From JBFAPK01 sp040676675 (GTDB lineage Bacteria > Actinomycetota > Actinomycetes > Mycobacteriales > Micromonosporaceae): DNA of 64,000 bases. The stretch covers positions 1 to 64,000 of the forward strand of contig NZ_JBFAPK010000025.1 in assembly GCF_040676675.1 (NCBI RefSeq), given 5' to 3'. Below, one piece after another: positions 43,207 through 51,214 of the stretch. The translations under genes were made by a program, and so were the position numbers. Every line of letters begins with the position of its first letter. The first letter of the stretch is position 1. A model generated the notes under the pieces. That model saw only the letters and a program-made list of their open reading frames with translations, did not search any database and had not been told where the DNA came from.

Positions 43207-44477
43207 AGTGCCGGGAACTCGGGCAGGGTCTTGGCGGTACACCCCACGTCGGTCAGCTGGATGCCGGGCACCGTCAGCCCGAGCACCGCCGCCGCGTGGG
43301 CCATCCGGTGGTCGTCGTAGGTCCGGAACGTCCCGCCGTGCAGCGGCCGGGGGCGGATCGACAGCCCGTCCGGCGCCTCGTCGACCTCGGCGCCGAGCCC
43401 GGTCAGCTCGTGGGCGAGCGCGGCCAGCCGGTCGGTCTCGTGCCCACGGATGTGCCCCACCCCGCGCAGCCGCGACGGCCCGTCGGCCAGTGCCGCCAGG
43501 GCCGCCACCACCGGCGTCAGCTCGCTCACATCGGAGAGGTCCGCGTCGACGCCGTGCACGGTGCCGGTGCCCCGCACGGTCAGCCCGTCGGTGTCCTGGG
43601 TCACCTCGCCGCCGAGCTGCCGCAGCAGCGTACGCAGGGTCTCCACCGGCTGGAGGCTGCGTCGCGGCCAGCCGAGCAGCGTCACCGACCCCCCGGTGAC
43701 CAGCGCCGCCGCGAAGAACGGCACCGCGCCGGAGAGGTCGGGTTCGATCTCCCAGCCGCGACCGGAGAGCCGCCCCGGTGCCACCGCCCAGACGTCCGGG
43801 ACCGTGTCGTCGACCGCGGCGCCGGCGGCCCGCAGCATCTGTACGGTCATCCGCAGGTGCGGCGCGGAGGGGACCGGCGGGCCGACGTGGCGGATCGTGG
43901 CGCCCCGGGCGAAGCCGGGGGCGGCGAGCAGCAGCCCCGATACGAACTGGCTGGAGGCGGAGGCGTCGATGACCACCTCGCCGCCGCCGATGCCGCCCGC
44001 GCCGTGCACGGTCAGCGGCAGGCCGTCGCCGGGGGCCGCCTCGATGCGTACGCCGAGCGAGCGCAGCGCCCCGACCAGCGGCCCGAGCGGGCGGGACCGG
44101 ACGCTCGGGTCCCCGTCGAAGCTGACCGGCGCGTCGGCGAGCCCGGCCAGCGGGGGCAGGAAGCGCATGATGGTGCCGGCCTGGCCGACGTCGATCTGCG
44201 CGGGCCCGTGCAGCGGGTGCGGCCGCAGCACCCAGCGCTCGTCGTCGGAGTTGGAGACGTGCGCGCCGAGCGCGCGCAGGCCGCCGGCCATCAGCTCGGT
44301 GTCGCGGGCGCGCAGCGGTCGCAGCAGGGTCGAGGGGCCGTCCGCGAGAGCGCTGAGCACCAGCGCCCGCGCCGTCATCGACTTCGAGCCGGGCAGGCGC
44401 AGGGCCGAGGTGACCGGCTCGGTGGCGCGCGGTGCGGCCCAGGGACGGGGTGGGCGGGTCGCGGTCAGGTTCGGCAC
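43176..44477 (-). CDS. aroA: 3-phosphoshikimate 1-carboxyvinyltransferase (EPSP synthase)
   Basis: A 433-residue shikimate-pathway enzyme transferring enolpyruvyl from PEP to shikimate-3-phosphate. Seen: LPGSKSMTARALVLSALADG, VGQAGTIMRFLPPLAGL (equivalent of the N-A-G-T loop), SSQFVSGLLL, and RGHETDRLAALAHEL with DDHRMAHAAAVLGL. The GTG at 44477 is chosen. It ends overlapping the rsgA start, so the two genes are probably one operon. The order aroA-rsgA is common in actinobacteria. Confidence 0.95.
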   Translation of the reverse strand: MPNLTATRPPRPWAAPRATEPVTSALRLPGSKSMTARALVLSALADGPSTLLRPLRARDTELMAGGLRALGAHVSNSDDERWVLRPHPLHGPAQIDVGQAGTIMRFLPPLAGLADAPVSFDGDPSVRSRPLGPLVGALRSLGVRIEAAPGDGLPLTVHGAGGIGGGEVVIDASASSQFVSGLLLAAPGFARGATIRHVGPPVPSAPHLRMTVQMLRAAGAAVDDTVPDVWAVAPGRLSGRGWEIEPDLSGAVPFFAAALVTGGSVTLLGWPRRSLQPVETLRTLLRQLGGEVTQDTDGLTVRGTGTVHGVDADLSDVSELTPVVAALAALADGPSRLRGVGHIRGHETDRLAALAHELTGLGAEVDEAPDGLSIRPRPLHGGTFRTYDDHRMAHAAAVLGLTVPGIQLTDVGCTAKTLPEFPALWSAMVSGES

Positions 44478-44650
44478 CCGTACATTCTGCCGTGCTCCGC
44501 TGGCGGGCGGTGATCGCCGTCCCCTCCTCCCGTAGACCGGGACGGCGGGGAGGTTCGTGTCCGCGCGCCCGGTTCGTCGGGAAGATCGCTGAAAGCTCGC
44601 TCTGGTGCGCCGGGACGGCGAAATGATCGTGCGAGCGCTAGCGTGTGGCC

Positions 44651-45406
44651 ATGTGCGGGAGGTACGCGACCACGCGGCCGGCGGCCGACCTGGCCGCCGT
44701 CTTCGAGTCGTACGACGAGACCGGTGACCGGCTCGCCGCCGACTACAACGTCGCGCCCACCGACGCCGTGCCGGTGGTGCGCCGCGACGACGAGCCCGAC
44801 GCCCGGCGCCTGCTCTCGCTGGCGCGCTGGGGTTTCGTACCGAGCTGGGCGAAGGACACCCGTGGCGCCGCCCGCATGATCAACGCGCGGGCCGAGACCG
44901 TCGCCACCAGCCGGGCGTACGCCTCCGCGTTCGCCAAGCGCCGCTGCCTGGTCCCGGCCGACGGCTGGTACGAGTGGGTCCGGCGCGACGGCGTCAAGCA
45001 GCCCTACTTCATGACCCCGCGGGACGGGGAAGTCCTCGCCTTCGCCGGCATCTGGTCGCGCTGGCGCGGCGGCGGCTCGCGCGGCGGCGGCGATTCGCGC
45101 GGGGACGGCGGCGACTCGCTGCTCACGTGCAGCGTGGTGACCACCGCGGCCCTTGGCGAGCTGGCCGAGGTGCACGAGCGGATGCCGCTGCTGCTGCCGC
45201 CGGAGCGCTGGTCGGCGTGGTTGGCCGGCGGCGGCGAACCGGCGGAACTGCTCGCCCCGGCCGGGCCGGAGTGGCTGGCCCGTATCGAGATCCGGCCGGT
45301 GGGACCGGAGGTCGGCGACGTACGCAACGACGGCCCGGGTCTGATCGAGCGCGTCCCCGTCCCGGCGGTACCGGAGAGCGAGCCGGTCGATCTGACGCTC
45401 TTTTAG
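44651..45406 (+). CDS. SRAP (HMCES/YedK) abasic-site processing protein
   Basis: A 251-residue protein that forms a DNA-protein crosslink at abasic sites in single-stranded DNA. The catalytic Cys is residue 2 (MCGRYATT). The pocket residues are in YNVAPTDAVPVV (Asn), MINARAETV (Arg/Glu) and CLVPADGWYEWV (Glu). The active-site His is in VHERMPLLL. ATG 44651 is the only start placing Cys at position 2. A low-complexity Gly/Asp loop (about 140-155) interrupts the domain. It is divergent from aroA; the same neighbourhood occurs in mycobacteria (Rv3226c). Confidence 0.92.
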   Translation: MCGRYATTRPAADLAAVFESYDETGDRLAADYNVAPTDAVPVVRRDDEPDARRLLSLARWGFVPSWAKDTRGAARMINARAETVATSRAYASAFAKRRCLVPADGWYEWVRRDGVKQPYFMTPRDGEVLAFAGIWSRWRGGGSRGGGDSRGDGGDSLLTCSVVTTAALGELAEVHERMPLLLPPERWSAWLAGGGEPAELLAPAGPEWLARIEIRPVGPEVGDVRNDGPGLIERVPVPAVPESEPVDLTLF

Positions 45407-45652
45407 CGCGCCTCCGACCGATCCCGACCGGATCGATGCCGACGCTCTGCGCGGTCGCTCAGCATATTGTCGTGCGCTGATTTGCCAGGGTTGTGGGTGA
45501 AACGTCGCCCAGTCTTTTTTCAGCTTCTCGGCAACCCCTTGTCTCCCCCCGGACGAGTGCGATAGAACACAGCGCCGGCAGTAGGCGTCGATTCGCACCG
45601 GGCGGATCGCGTCCCCCCTCGAACATGCCGGTCCCACGGGGGAGGTGGGTGA

Positions 45653-46045
45653 ATGACACGGGCGCGGATGCCACGCCCGCATGAGGTCGACGCGGCGCGC
45701 CGGGACCCGAGGTTGCTCCGGGCGCTGCGGGAACAGACCTTCGACGAAGCCTGGCGTACCAGAGGTGCGTGCCAGAGCGTGGATCCGGAGACGTTCTTCC
45801 CGGCGCCGAGCGAGCCGGCCGACGCGGCGGTGGCGCTCTGCCGCACCTGCGACGTGCAGGGCTCGTGCCTGGCCTGGGCGCTGACGGTCGGCGACTGCCA
45901 CGGTGTCTGGGGCGGGACGACGCCCCGGGAGCGCCGGGCGATGCTCGTCGCGTGGCGCGGTCAGGGGCAGCCCGATCCCGACGCCGTCGACGATCCCGGC
46001 CCGCCGGTACGCGACCGTCTGCTCACGCTGGTGCCGCTGAGCTGA
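45653..46045 (+). CDS. WhiB-family iron-sulfur regulator
   Basis: A 130-residue WhiB-like protein. The four cluster Cys are in RGACQSV and LCRTCDVQGSC (C...CxxCx5C). The G-V-W-G-G turn is present (HGVWGGTTPRERR). A ribosome binding site GGGGGAGG lies seven bases before ATG 45653. The promoter may be TTGTCT (45539) with TAGAAC (45563), weakly supported. The longer N-terminus (about 38 residues before the first Cys) sets it apart from WhiB1. The target genes are unknown. Confidence 0.88.
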   Translation: MTRARMPRPHEVDAARRDPRLLRALREQTFDEAWRTRGACQSVDPETFFPAPSEPADAAVALCRTCDVQGSCLAWALTVGDCHGVWGGTTPRERRAMLVAWRGQGQPDPDAVDDPGPPVRDRLLTLVPLS

Positions 46046-46081
46046 GCCGATCCGGGCGGGTCGGCCCGGCAGAATGGCCCG

Positions 46082-46696
46082 GTGCGGCGTACCGAAGAAA
46101 TCCAGACTCCCCGGGGCCCGGCGCGGGTCGACCTCGACCTGCCGGAGGGTGACCCGGCGAGCCTGCTCGTGCTCGGCCACGGCGCCGGCGGCGACGTGGA
46201 CGCGCCCGACCTGGTCGCCCTCCGGGACGCGGCGGTCGCCGCCGGCGTCGGGGTGGTCCGGGTCACCCAGCCGTACCGGGTGGCCGGCCGCCGTGCCCCG
46301 GCGCCCGCGGGTCAGCTCGACGAGGCCTGGTCGGCCGTGGTCGGCGCGGTACGCCAGCGCCACCCGGCCGGCCCGGCGCTGGTTGTGGGCGGCCGGTCCA
46401 GCGGCGCGCGGGTGGCCTGCCGCACCGCGGTCGCGCTCGGCGCGGCCGGCGTCGTCGCGCTCGCGTTTCCGCTGCACCCGCCCGGGCGGCCGGAACGGTC
46501 CCGGGCGGACGAGTTGGCGACCGGACTGCCCACGCTGGTGGTCAACGGCGACCGGGACCCGTTCGGCGTGCCGGCCCCCGGACCGGGCGTACGGGTGGAG
46601 ACCCGTCCCGGGGAGCGCCACGACCTGCGGCGCGACCCCGCCGGTACGGCGGCCGTGGCGGTCGCCTGGCTCCGCGAGCGGGGCTGGGCCCGCTGA
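46082..46696 (+). CDS. Alpha/beta hydrolase (Tex30/KANL3 type)
   Basis: A 204-residue small alpha/beta hydrolase. The oxyanion segment is LLVLGHGAGGDVDAPDL and the nucleophile elbow is GGRSSGARVA (Ser). The acid is in LVVNGDRDPFG and the His in GERHDLRR. GTG 46082 is the start. Dienelactone-hydrolase-like relatives act on small esters; the natural substrate is unknown. It follows the WhiB gene after 36 bases. Confidence 0.82.
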   Translation: MRRTEEIQTPRGPARVDLDLPEGDPASLLVLGHGAGGDVDAPDLVALRDAAVAAGVGVVRVTQPYRVAGRRAPAPAGQLDEAWSAVVGAVRQRHPAGPALVVGGRSSGARVACRTAVALGAAGVVALAFPLHPPGRPERSRADELATGLPTLVVNGDRDPFGVPAPGPGVRVETRPGERHDLRRDPAGTAAVAVAWLRERGWAR

Positions 46697-46959
46697 CCCC
46701 CGCCGGCTGACCCCCGCCGGCTGTGCTCCGCCGGCCGCTCCTGCTGCTGCCCGGCGGCGTCGCCCGCGGTTTCCCGCCGGCCTCGGCTCCGGTCCGCGCC
46801 TGCCGTTTCCCGGCGGATGGGTGATCGTTGCAACTCATGACGCCGGGCGCTCCGGGCACCGGAACCGGTTCGCGGGGGTACCCCGGCGTCATCCTCCCAG
46901 GCCCTTCCTGGTCCCAGCGGCGGTGCGCCCCGCCGGGGCCAGGGATGGGGCCAGACCCC
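46697..46959. other. Gene-free stretch upstream of sigR promoter
   Basis: Apart from a short direct repeat (GCTGACCCCCGCCG twice, from about 46693) and GC-rich sequence, nothing recognisable is seen before the SigR-type promoter at 46960. Confidence 0.5.
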
Positions 46960-46986
46960 GGAATGTCCGGCCCGGCCGCTGGCGTT
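46960..46986 (+). promoter_or_regulatory. SigR-type promoter driving sigR (autoregulation)
   Basis: GGAAT at 46960-46964, a 19-base spacer ending in C, then GTT at 46984-46986. This equals the sigma-R consensus GGGAAT-N18-19-CGTT of Streptomyces. Transcription would start about 35 bases before the GTG at 47026, so it would yield the long form of the sigma factor. Confidence 0.8.
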
Positions 46987-47025
46987 ACACCCCCCGGAAG
47001 CTATCCATGGCGAGGGGGTTGACCG

Positions 47026-47841
47026 GTGCCGACCGAGACACGGAGCCCGGAACGCGACGAGCGGGAAGCGCGACAGCTGGTCGAACTGCTGCACGGCCCC
47101 GAGTGGCAGGCGGCGCCGCCGCCGGTCGAGCCGGCCGGGGTGAGGACCGGCACAGGCACCCGAATGCGAGGTGCCGTCGGCGATTTGCGCGTATCCTCGG
47201 CGGAACAGCATTCGATTCGAGGGGACCTGCGGTTGACGCGACCTGAGACGACGGAAGAGCGCCGCGCGCGGTTCGAGCGCGACGCGCTGCCCTTCGTTGA
47301 CCAGCTCTACGCGGCCGGGCTGCGGATGACCCGCAACCCCGCCGACGCGGAGGACCTGGTCCAGGAGACCTTTTTGAAGGCCTTTGCGGCCTTCCACCAG
47401 TTCGAAGAGGGTACGAACCTCAAGGCCTGGCTCTACCGCATCCTGACCAACACCTACATCAACTCGTACCGGCGCCGGCAGCGTCAGCCGATCCAGGCGC
47501 CGACCGAGGAGATCACCGACTGGCAGCTGGCCGAGGCGGAGTCGCACACCTCCAGCGGGCTGCGCTCGGCCGAGACCGAGGCGCTCGACCGGCTCCCGGA
47601 CAGCGACGTCAAGCAGGCCCTCCAGCAGCTGCCGGAGGACTTCCGGCTCGCCGTGTACCTGGCCGACGTCGAGGGCTTCTCCTACAAGGAGGTCGCCGAC
47701 ATCATGGGCACGCCGATCGGTACCGTGATGTCGCGGCTGCACCGCGGCCGGCGTAACCTTCGCAAGCTGCTCGAGCGCTACGCCGCCGAGCGCGGAATCT
47801 CGGCCGCGCAGCCGACCGCCACGGCCGCCCGGGAGGTGTGA
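47026..47841 (+). CDS. sigR: Thiol-stress ECF sigma factor SigR (SigH) with N-terminal extension
   Basis: A sigma factor of the SigR/SigH group controlling disulfide-stress and mycothiol genes. Region 2 has ERDALPFVDQLYAAGLRMTR and NPADAEDLVQETFLKAFAAF; region 4 has EGFSYKEVADIMGTPIGTVM. GTG 47026 gives 271 residues. TTG 47233, behind GAGGGG, would give a 203-residue form beginning right at the usual core. The first 45 codons have good coding bias, and codons about 46-69 are AT-richer, possibly hiding an internal promoter. This mirrors the long unstable sigma-R-prime and short sigma-R of Streptomyces. rsrA follows four bases later. Confidence 0.9.
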   Translation: MPTETRSPERDEREARQLVELLHGPEWQAAPPPVEPAGVRTGTGTRMRGAVGDLRVSSAEQHSIRGDLRLTRPETTEERRARFERDALPFVDQLYAAGLRMTRNPADAEDLVQETFLKAFAAFHQFEEGTNLKAWLYRILTNTYINSYRRRQRQPIQAPTEEITDWQLAEAESHTSSGLRSAETEALDRLPDSDVKQALQQLPEDFRLAVYLADVEGFSYKEVADIMGTPIGTVMSRLHRGRRNLRKLLERYAAERGISAAQPTATAAREV

Positions 47842-47844
47842 CCG

Positions 47845-48129
47845 ATGAGCTGCGGTGAACCGCACGAGACCGACTGCCGCGACGTGCTGGCCGAGGTCTA
47901 CCTCTACCTCGACCTCGAGTGCGCCGACGAGCGCCGCTCGGTGATCCGGGACCACCTGGACGAGTGCTCCCCCTGCCTGCGCGAGTACGGCATCGAGCAG
48001 GAGGTGAAGGCGCTCGTGGCCCGCTGCTGCGGCAACGAGACGGCCCCGGCCGACCTGCGCGAGCGGCTGCGCACCCGGCTCGCCGAGTTGGTGTTCGAGA
48101 CCGAGACCCGCGAGTACCTCGCCGACTGA
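47845..48129 (+). CDS. rsrA: Redox-sensing zinc anti-sigma factor RsrA
   Basis: A 94-residue anti-sigma factor that releases SigR when its zinc-coordinating Cys are oxidised. The HLDECSPC motif (HxxxCxxC) is present, with an upstream Cys in YLDLECADERR and further Cys (ARCCGNE). ATG 47845 lies behind GGGAGG near the sigR end. The order sigR-rsrA is conserved in actinobacteria, and both are expected to be induced together from the SigR-type promoter. Confidence 0.93.
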   Translation: MSCGEPHETDCRDVLAEVYLYLDLECADERRSVIRDHLDECSPCLREYGIEQEVKALVARCCGNETAPADLRERLRTRLAELVFETETREYLAD

Positions 48130-48184
48130 ACCGGGCTCGAACCGCCGACCGCACCGGGACGACGACAACCGAGAAAACGACACC

Positions 48185-48230
48185 GGCCCTGGACCGGGGC
48201 GGCCCGCTCAGGCCGCCCGGGTCCAGGGCC
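48185..48230. terminator. Terminator hairpin after sigR-rsrA
   Basis: Long arms (48185-48204 and 48211-48230) with a six-base loop and one mismatch, 55 bases after rsrA and 25 before the end of the leftward bL37 gene, so it can serve both directions. Confidence 0.85.
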
Positions 48231-48254
48231 GGTTCGTGTGCGCGGAACTCCCGG

Positions 48255-48329
48255 TCAGGAGTTGGGGCGCTTGCCGTGGTTCGCCGCGCTCTTGCGACGC
48301 GCCTTCTTCTTCCGAGCCTTCTTCGCCAT
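48255..48329 (-). CDS. 50S ribosomal protein bL37
   Basis: A 24-residue protein, MAKKARKKKARRKSAANHGK followed by RPNS. It is nearly all Lys/Arg with the C-terminal NHGKRPN signature of actinobacterial bL37, seen bound to 23S rRNA in mycobacterial ribosome structures. ATG 48329 is preceded by GGAGG. It is easily missed because of its length. It is convergent with rsrA. Confidence 0.92.
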   Translation of the reverse strand: MAKKARKKKARRKSAANHGKRPNS

Positions 48330-48576
48330 CCTGGCCTCCACTTCTCCGCTTTTTCTGCCCGCCACCCCGGGGAGCCGATCCGCTGATGTTAGGCCATGCG
48401 GTGCCGGCCGCCGCGCTCCACCGGTACGACTGGACGACGCCGGGCACATCCGGGCCGCGCCGGGCGGGCCCGGACGACGCCGGGACATCTGGACGAGAGC
48501 GTCGTCGTCCGCGCGCGAGCGGCCCCATGATTGGATACCGTTCGCACACACGCTCCGCAGATGAGGGAGGGCCGGA

Positions 48577-48792
48577 ATGGCCGAGGAGATTCGCGCCGAG
48601 ATGGTGGCGAACGTCTGGAAGGTTGTCGCCTCCGCGGGCGACACCGTCTCCGAGGGGGACACGCTCGTGATCCTCGAGTCCATGAAGATGGAGATCCCCG
48701 TCGTGGCCGAGTCCGATGGCGTGGTGCGGGAACTGGCCGTCAACGAGGGCGACGTGGTACAGGACGGGGATCTCATCGCCGTCATCGAGTGA
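48577..48792 (+). CDS. Biotin/lipoyl attachment domain protein (BCCP-like)
   Basis: A 71-residue single biotinyl domain. The attachment motif is ILESMKMEIPV, with Lys as the biotinylated residue. ATG 48577 follows GAGGGAGGGCC. It is homologous in size and place to M. tuberculosis Rv3221c (TB7.3), which also lies beside sigH-rshA. It could serve an acyl-CoA carboxylase encoded elsewhere; no carboxylase gene is adjacent. Confidence 0.92.
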   Translation: MAEEIRAEMVANVWKVVASAGDTVSEGDTLVILESMKMEIPVVAESDGVVRELAVNEGDVVQDGDLIAVIE

Positions 48793-48944
48793 CCGTCCCG
48801 CCGGTGACCGGTTCCGCGCCGCTCCGGCTGGTCCGCGGGGTGCGGCGGGACCGGCGCGGCGGCTCTTCCCGACCGGCCGGGTGACCAGGGATCATTCGGA
48901 TCGTTCCGGTTAGGGTGGGCATACATATCCCGGGAGCACGTCTC

Positions 48945-50366
48945 ATGCGCAAGTGGTGGCCGCTGGCCGCGGTCGGTCTGGGCGCCTTCATGCTCCTGAT
49001 CGATGTCACCATCGTCAACGTCGCGCTGCCGGACATGGCGCGCGAACTCGGTACGTCGTTCAGCGGGCTGCAGTGGGTGGTGGACAGCTACGCACTGACG
49101 CTGGCCGCGCTGCTGCTCGGTACCGGTACGGTCGCCGACCGGTTGGGGCACCGCCGGGTCTACGCCGCCGGGCTCGCGCTCTTCGGGGCGGCCTCGCTCG
49201 GCTGCGCCCTGGCGCCGTCGACGCAGCTACTGATCGCCGGCCGGGTGTTGCAGGGCGTCGGCGCCGCCGCGATGTTCGCCACCACGCTCGCGCTGCTCGG
49301 CACGACGTACCAGGGCCGGGACCGGGCGGTGGCGTTCGGCGTCTGGGGTGCGGTGAACGGCGCCGCCGCCGCGGCGGGGCCGATCATCGGCGGGCTGCTC
49401 ACCGAGCACTTCGGCTGGGAGTGGATCTTCGCGGTGAACGTGCCGGTCGCGGTCGTGGCGATCCTGATCACCCTGCGGACCGTCGCGCCGGACCACGGCT
49501 CCCGCTACCGCCGGCTGGACGTGCCCGGCATGGCCACCTTCACGGTGGCGGCCGGCGCGTTGACGTACGGGCTCATCCGGGGCGGTGAGATCTCCTGGGC
49601 CGAGCCGCAGGTGTGGGGGCCCCTGGCGGTGGCCGCCGTCGCGCTCGTGAGCTTCGTCGCCGTCGAGCGCCGCTCGGCCGAGCCGATGCTGGACCTCGGG
49701 CTCTTCCGGCACCGTACCTTCGTCGGACTGGTCGTCGGCGGCGCGCTGCTCTCCCTCGGGGCGTGGGCGATGTTCCCGTACGCCTCGCTGTGGATGCAGA
49801 ACCGGCTCGGCCTCGGGCCGGTCGCCACCGGACTGGTGATCATGCCGATGAGCCTGGTTTCCTTCGTCGTCCCGCTGGTCATGGGGCGGTTCGGGCACGC
49901 GGTCGCGCCGCGCTACTCGGTGACGCTCGGGCTGCTCCTCATCGCCGTGGGATCGCTGCTGCAGGCCCGGGTGCGCAGCGGTTCGACCGCCGGCGTCCTG
50001 ATCCCGGGGCTGATCTGCATCGGGCTGGGCGCCGGCCTCTCGCTGCCGCCGCTCTCCTCGGCGGTGCTGGCGGCGGTGCCGCGCGAGCGGGCCGGCATGG
50101 CGGGTGGGGCACTGAACTCGGCCCGGCAGCTGGGCCTGGCGATCGGGGTGGCCGTGCTCGGTACCGTCTTCTCGAACCTCGCCACCGGCGGGGTCACCGG
50201 CCCGGGAACGTCCGTGGCGACCGCGCTGAACACCAGCTACCTGGTGGCCGGCGGGGCGGCGGTGCTGGGCGCCGGCCTGGTCTTCGCGCTGGTACGCACC
50301 CCGCGCGAGCCGGCGCCCGAACCGGGCGGCGCCCGCGCCGCGCAGGTGCCCGCGGCACGCGGCTGA
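48945..50366 (+). CDS. MFS transporter, DHA2 (14-TM) family
   Basis: A 473-residue proton-driven efflux-type transporter. Motif D1-like LLIDVTIVNVALPDMAREL and motif A GTVADRLGHRRVYAAGLALF are clear, and about 14 hydrophobic segments follow. Motif C is GWGAVNGAAAAAGPIIGGLL-like (WGAVNGAAAAAGPIIGG). ATG 48945 lies behind GGGAG. The substrate is unknown. The TetR gene downstream is convergent with it and more likely belongs to the next transporter. Confidence 0.88.
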   Translation: MRKWWPLAAVGLGAFMLLIDVTIVNVALPDMARELGTSFSGLQWVVDSYALTLAALLLGTGTVADRLGHRRVYAAGLALFGAASLGCALAPSTQLLIAGRVLQGVGAAAMFATTLALLGTTYQGRDRAVAFGVWGAVNGAAAAAGPIIGGLLTEHFGWEWIFAVNVPVAVVAILITLRTVAPDHGSRYRRLDVPGMATFTVAAGALTYGLIRGGEISWAEPQVWGPLAVAAVALVSFVAVERRSAEPMLDLGLFRHRTFVGLVVGGALLSLGAWAMFPYASLWMQNRLGLGPVATGLVIMPMSLVSFVVPLVMGRFGHAVAPRYSVTLGLLLIAVGSLLQARVRSGSTAGVLIPGLICIGLGAGLSLPPLSSAVLAAVPRERAGMAGGALNSARQLGLAIGVAVLGTVFSNLATGGVTGPGTSVATALNTSYLVAGGAAVLGAGLVFALVRTPREPAPEPGGARAAQVPAARG

Positions 50367-50513
50367 GCGGGCCGGCGGTGCGCGGCTGAGCGGGGCCGGG
50401 GAGGCCGGCCCGGTCGACCGCGTGCGGGCGGCCCGGCGGCAGGCCGCACGCGGGCGGGCCCGCTCCGGGATCAGTCCGTCCGGGGATCCCGTCGGCCGGA
50501 GTCGGCCCCGGGA

Positions 50514-51095
50514 TCAGTCCGTCCCGGCGGGCGGCTTCCCGTCGATCGTGTCGAGCAGTTCGTGGGCGACCTCCAGCGCGACCCGCTTGCGCTCCTCGTT
50601 GCTGAGCTCCGGCCCGCGTACGGCGAAGAGGCTGCTGTGGATCGAGAAGAGGGCCAGCGCCGCCCGCAGTTGGTCGGCCGGCGAGTCGGTGCCGCGGGAG
50701 AGTAGCCCGATCATGGCGAAGAGCCGCTCGCGCATCTGCTGGCCGCCGCTGAGGTGCTTGAACGCCGTCTGGTTCTGCTCGAAGAACCGCATCGCGGACG
50801 GCCCGTGCTGGAAGAACTCGTCGGCGTACTCGGCGATGATGGCGTGCCGGCCGGCCGCGTCGTCCGGCCGGGTGTGCGCCCGCTCGATGATCGCGTCGAG
50901 CCGGGCCAGCCGGTCCTCGACGACGCTGTTGACGATCTCTTCCTTGCTCTTGAAGTGGTAGTAGAGGGCCGCCTTGGTCACCCCGAGTCGCTCGGCGATC
51001 TCGCGTAGCGAGGTCTTCTCGTAACCCTGCTCGGTGAAGAGCTCAAGCGCCACGGCCTGGATGCGCGACCGCGTGCTCCCTGTGCTCTCGCTCAC
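50514..51095 (-). CDS. TetR-family repressor
   Basis: A 193-residue repressor. The helix-turn-helix region is IQAVALELFTEQGYEKTSLR and IAERLGVTKAALYYHFKSKE. GTG 51095 (MSESTGSTRSR) is favoured because AGGTGG sits at a proper distance; ATG 51098 and GTG 51104 are in frame but too close to it. It is divergent from the DHA2 efflux gene at 51215. The intergenic palindrome 51153-51172 overlaps the pump promoter, so it very likely represses the pump and itself. Confidence 0.9.
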   Translation of the reverse strand: MSESTGSTRSRIQAVALELFTEQGYEKTSLREIAERLGVTKAALYYHFKSKEEIVNSVVEDRLARLDAIIERAHTRPDDAAGRHAIIAEYADEFFQHGPSAMRFFEQNQTAFKHLSGGQQMRERLFAMIGLLSRGTDSPADQLRAALALFSIHSSLFAVRGPELSNEERKRVALEVAHELLDTIDGKPPAGTD

Positions 51096-51121
51096 CATTA
51101 CCACCTAACCAAGAAACCGGC

Positions 51122-51150
51122 TTGACGAAGGGCCTGCCCCAACTTACCGT
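51122..51150 (+). promoter_or_regulatory. Promoter of the MFS efflux gene
   Basis: TTGACG (51122-51127), 17-base spacer, TACCGT (51145-51150): a good housekeeping-type promoter. The expected start point (about 51157) falls inside the palindrome at 51153-51172. Confidence 0.7.
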
Positions 51151-51152
51151 AC

Positions 51153-51172
51153 GGCTAGTAAGTATACTAGCC
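51153..51172. promoter_or_regulatory. Likely TetR operator
   Basis: GGCTAGTA-AGTA-TACTAGCC, a palindrome with perfect 8-bp arms, covers the start point of the rightward promoter and contains TATACT as a possible leftward -10 box. An overlapping CTTAC...GTAAG pair (51143-51162) and an AAGTAAGTAG stretch at 51179-51188 may be further half-sites. Confidence 0.75.
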
Positions 51173-51214
51173 GGGCGGCAAGTAAGTAGATCGAAGCTTT
51201 GGGGGAGCGTACCG

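Noticed and set aside
44465..46621. Long leftward frame across the SRAP, WhiB and hydrolase genes
   Set aside because: It is antisense to three well-supported rightward genes and crosses their intergenic regions without any recognisable domain.
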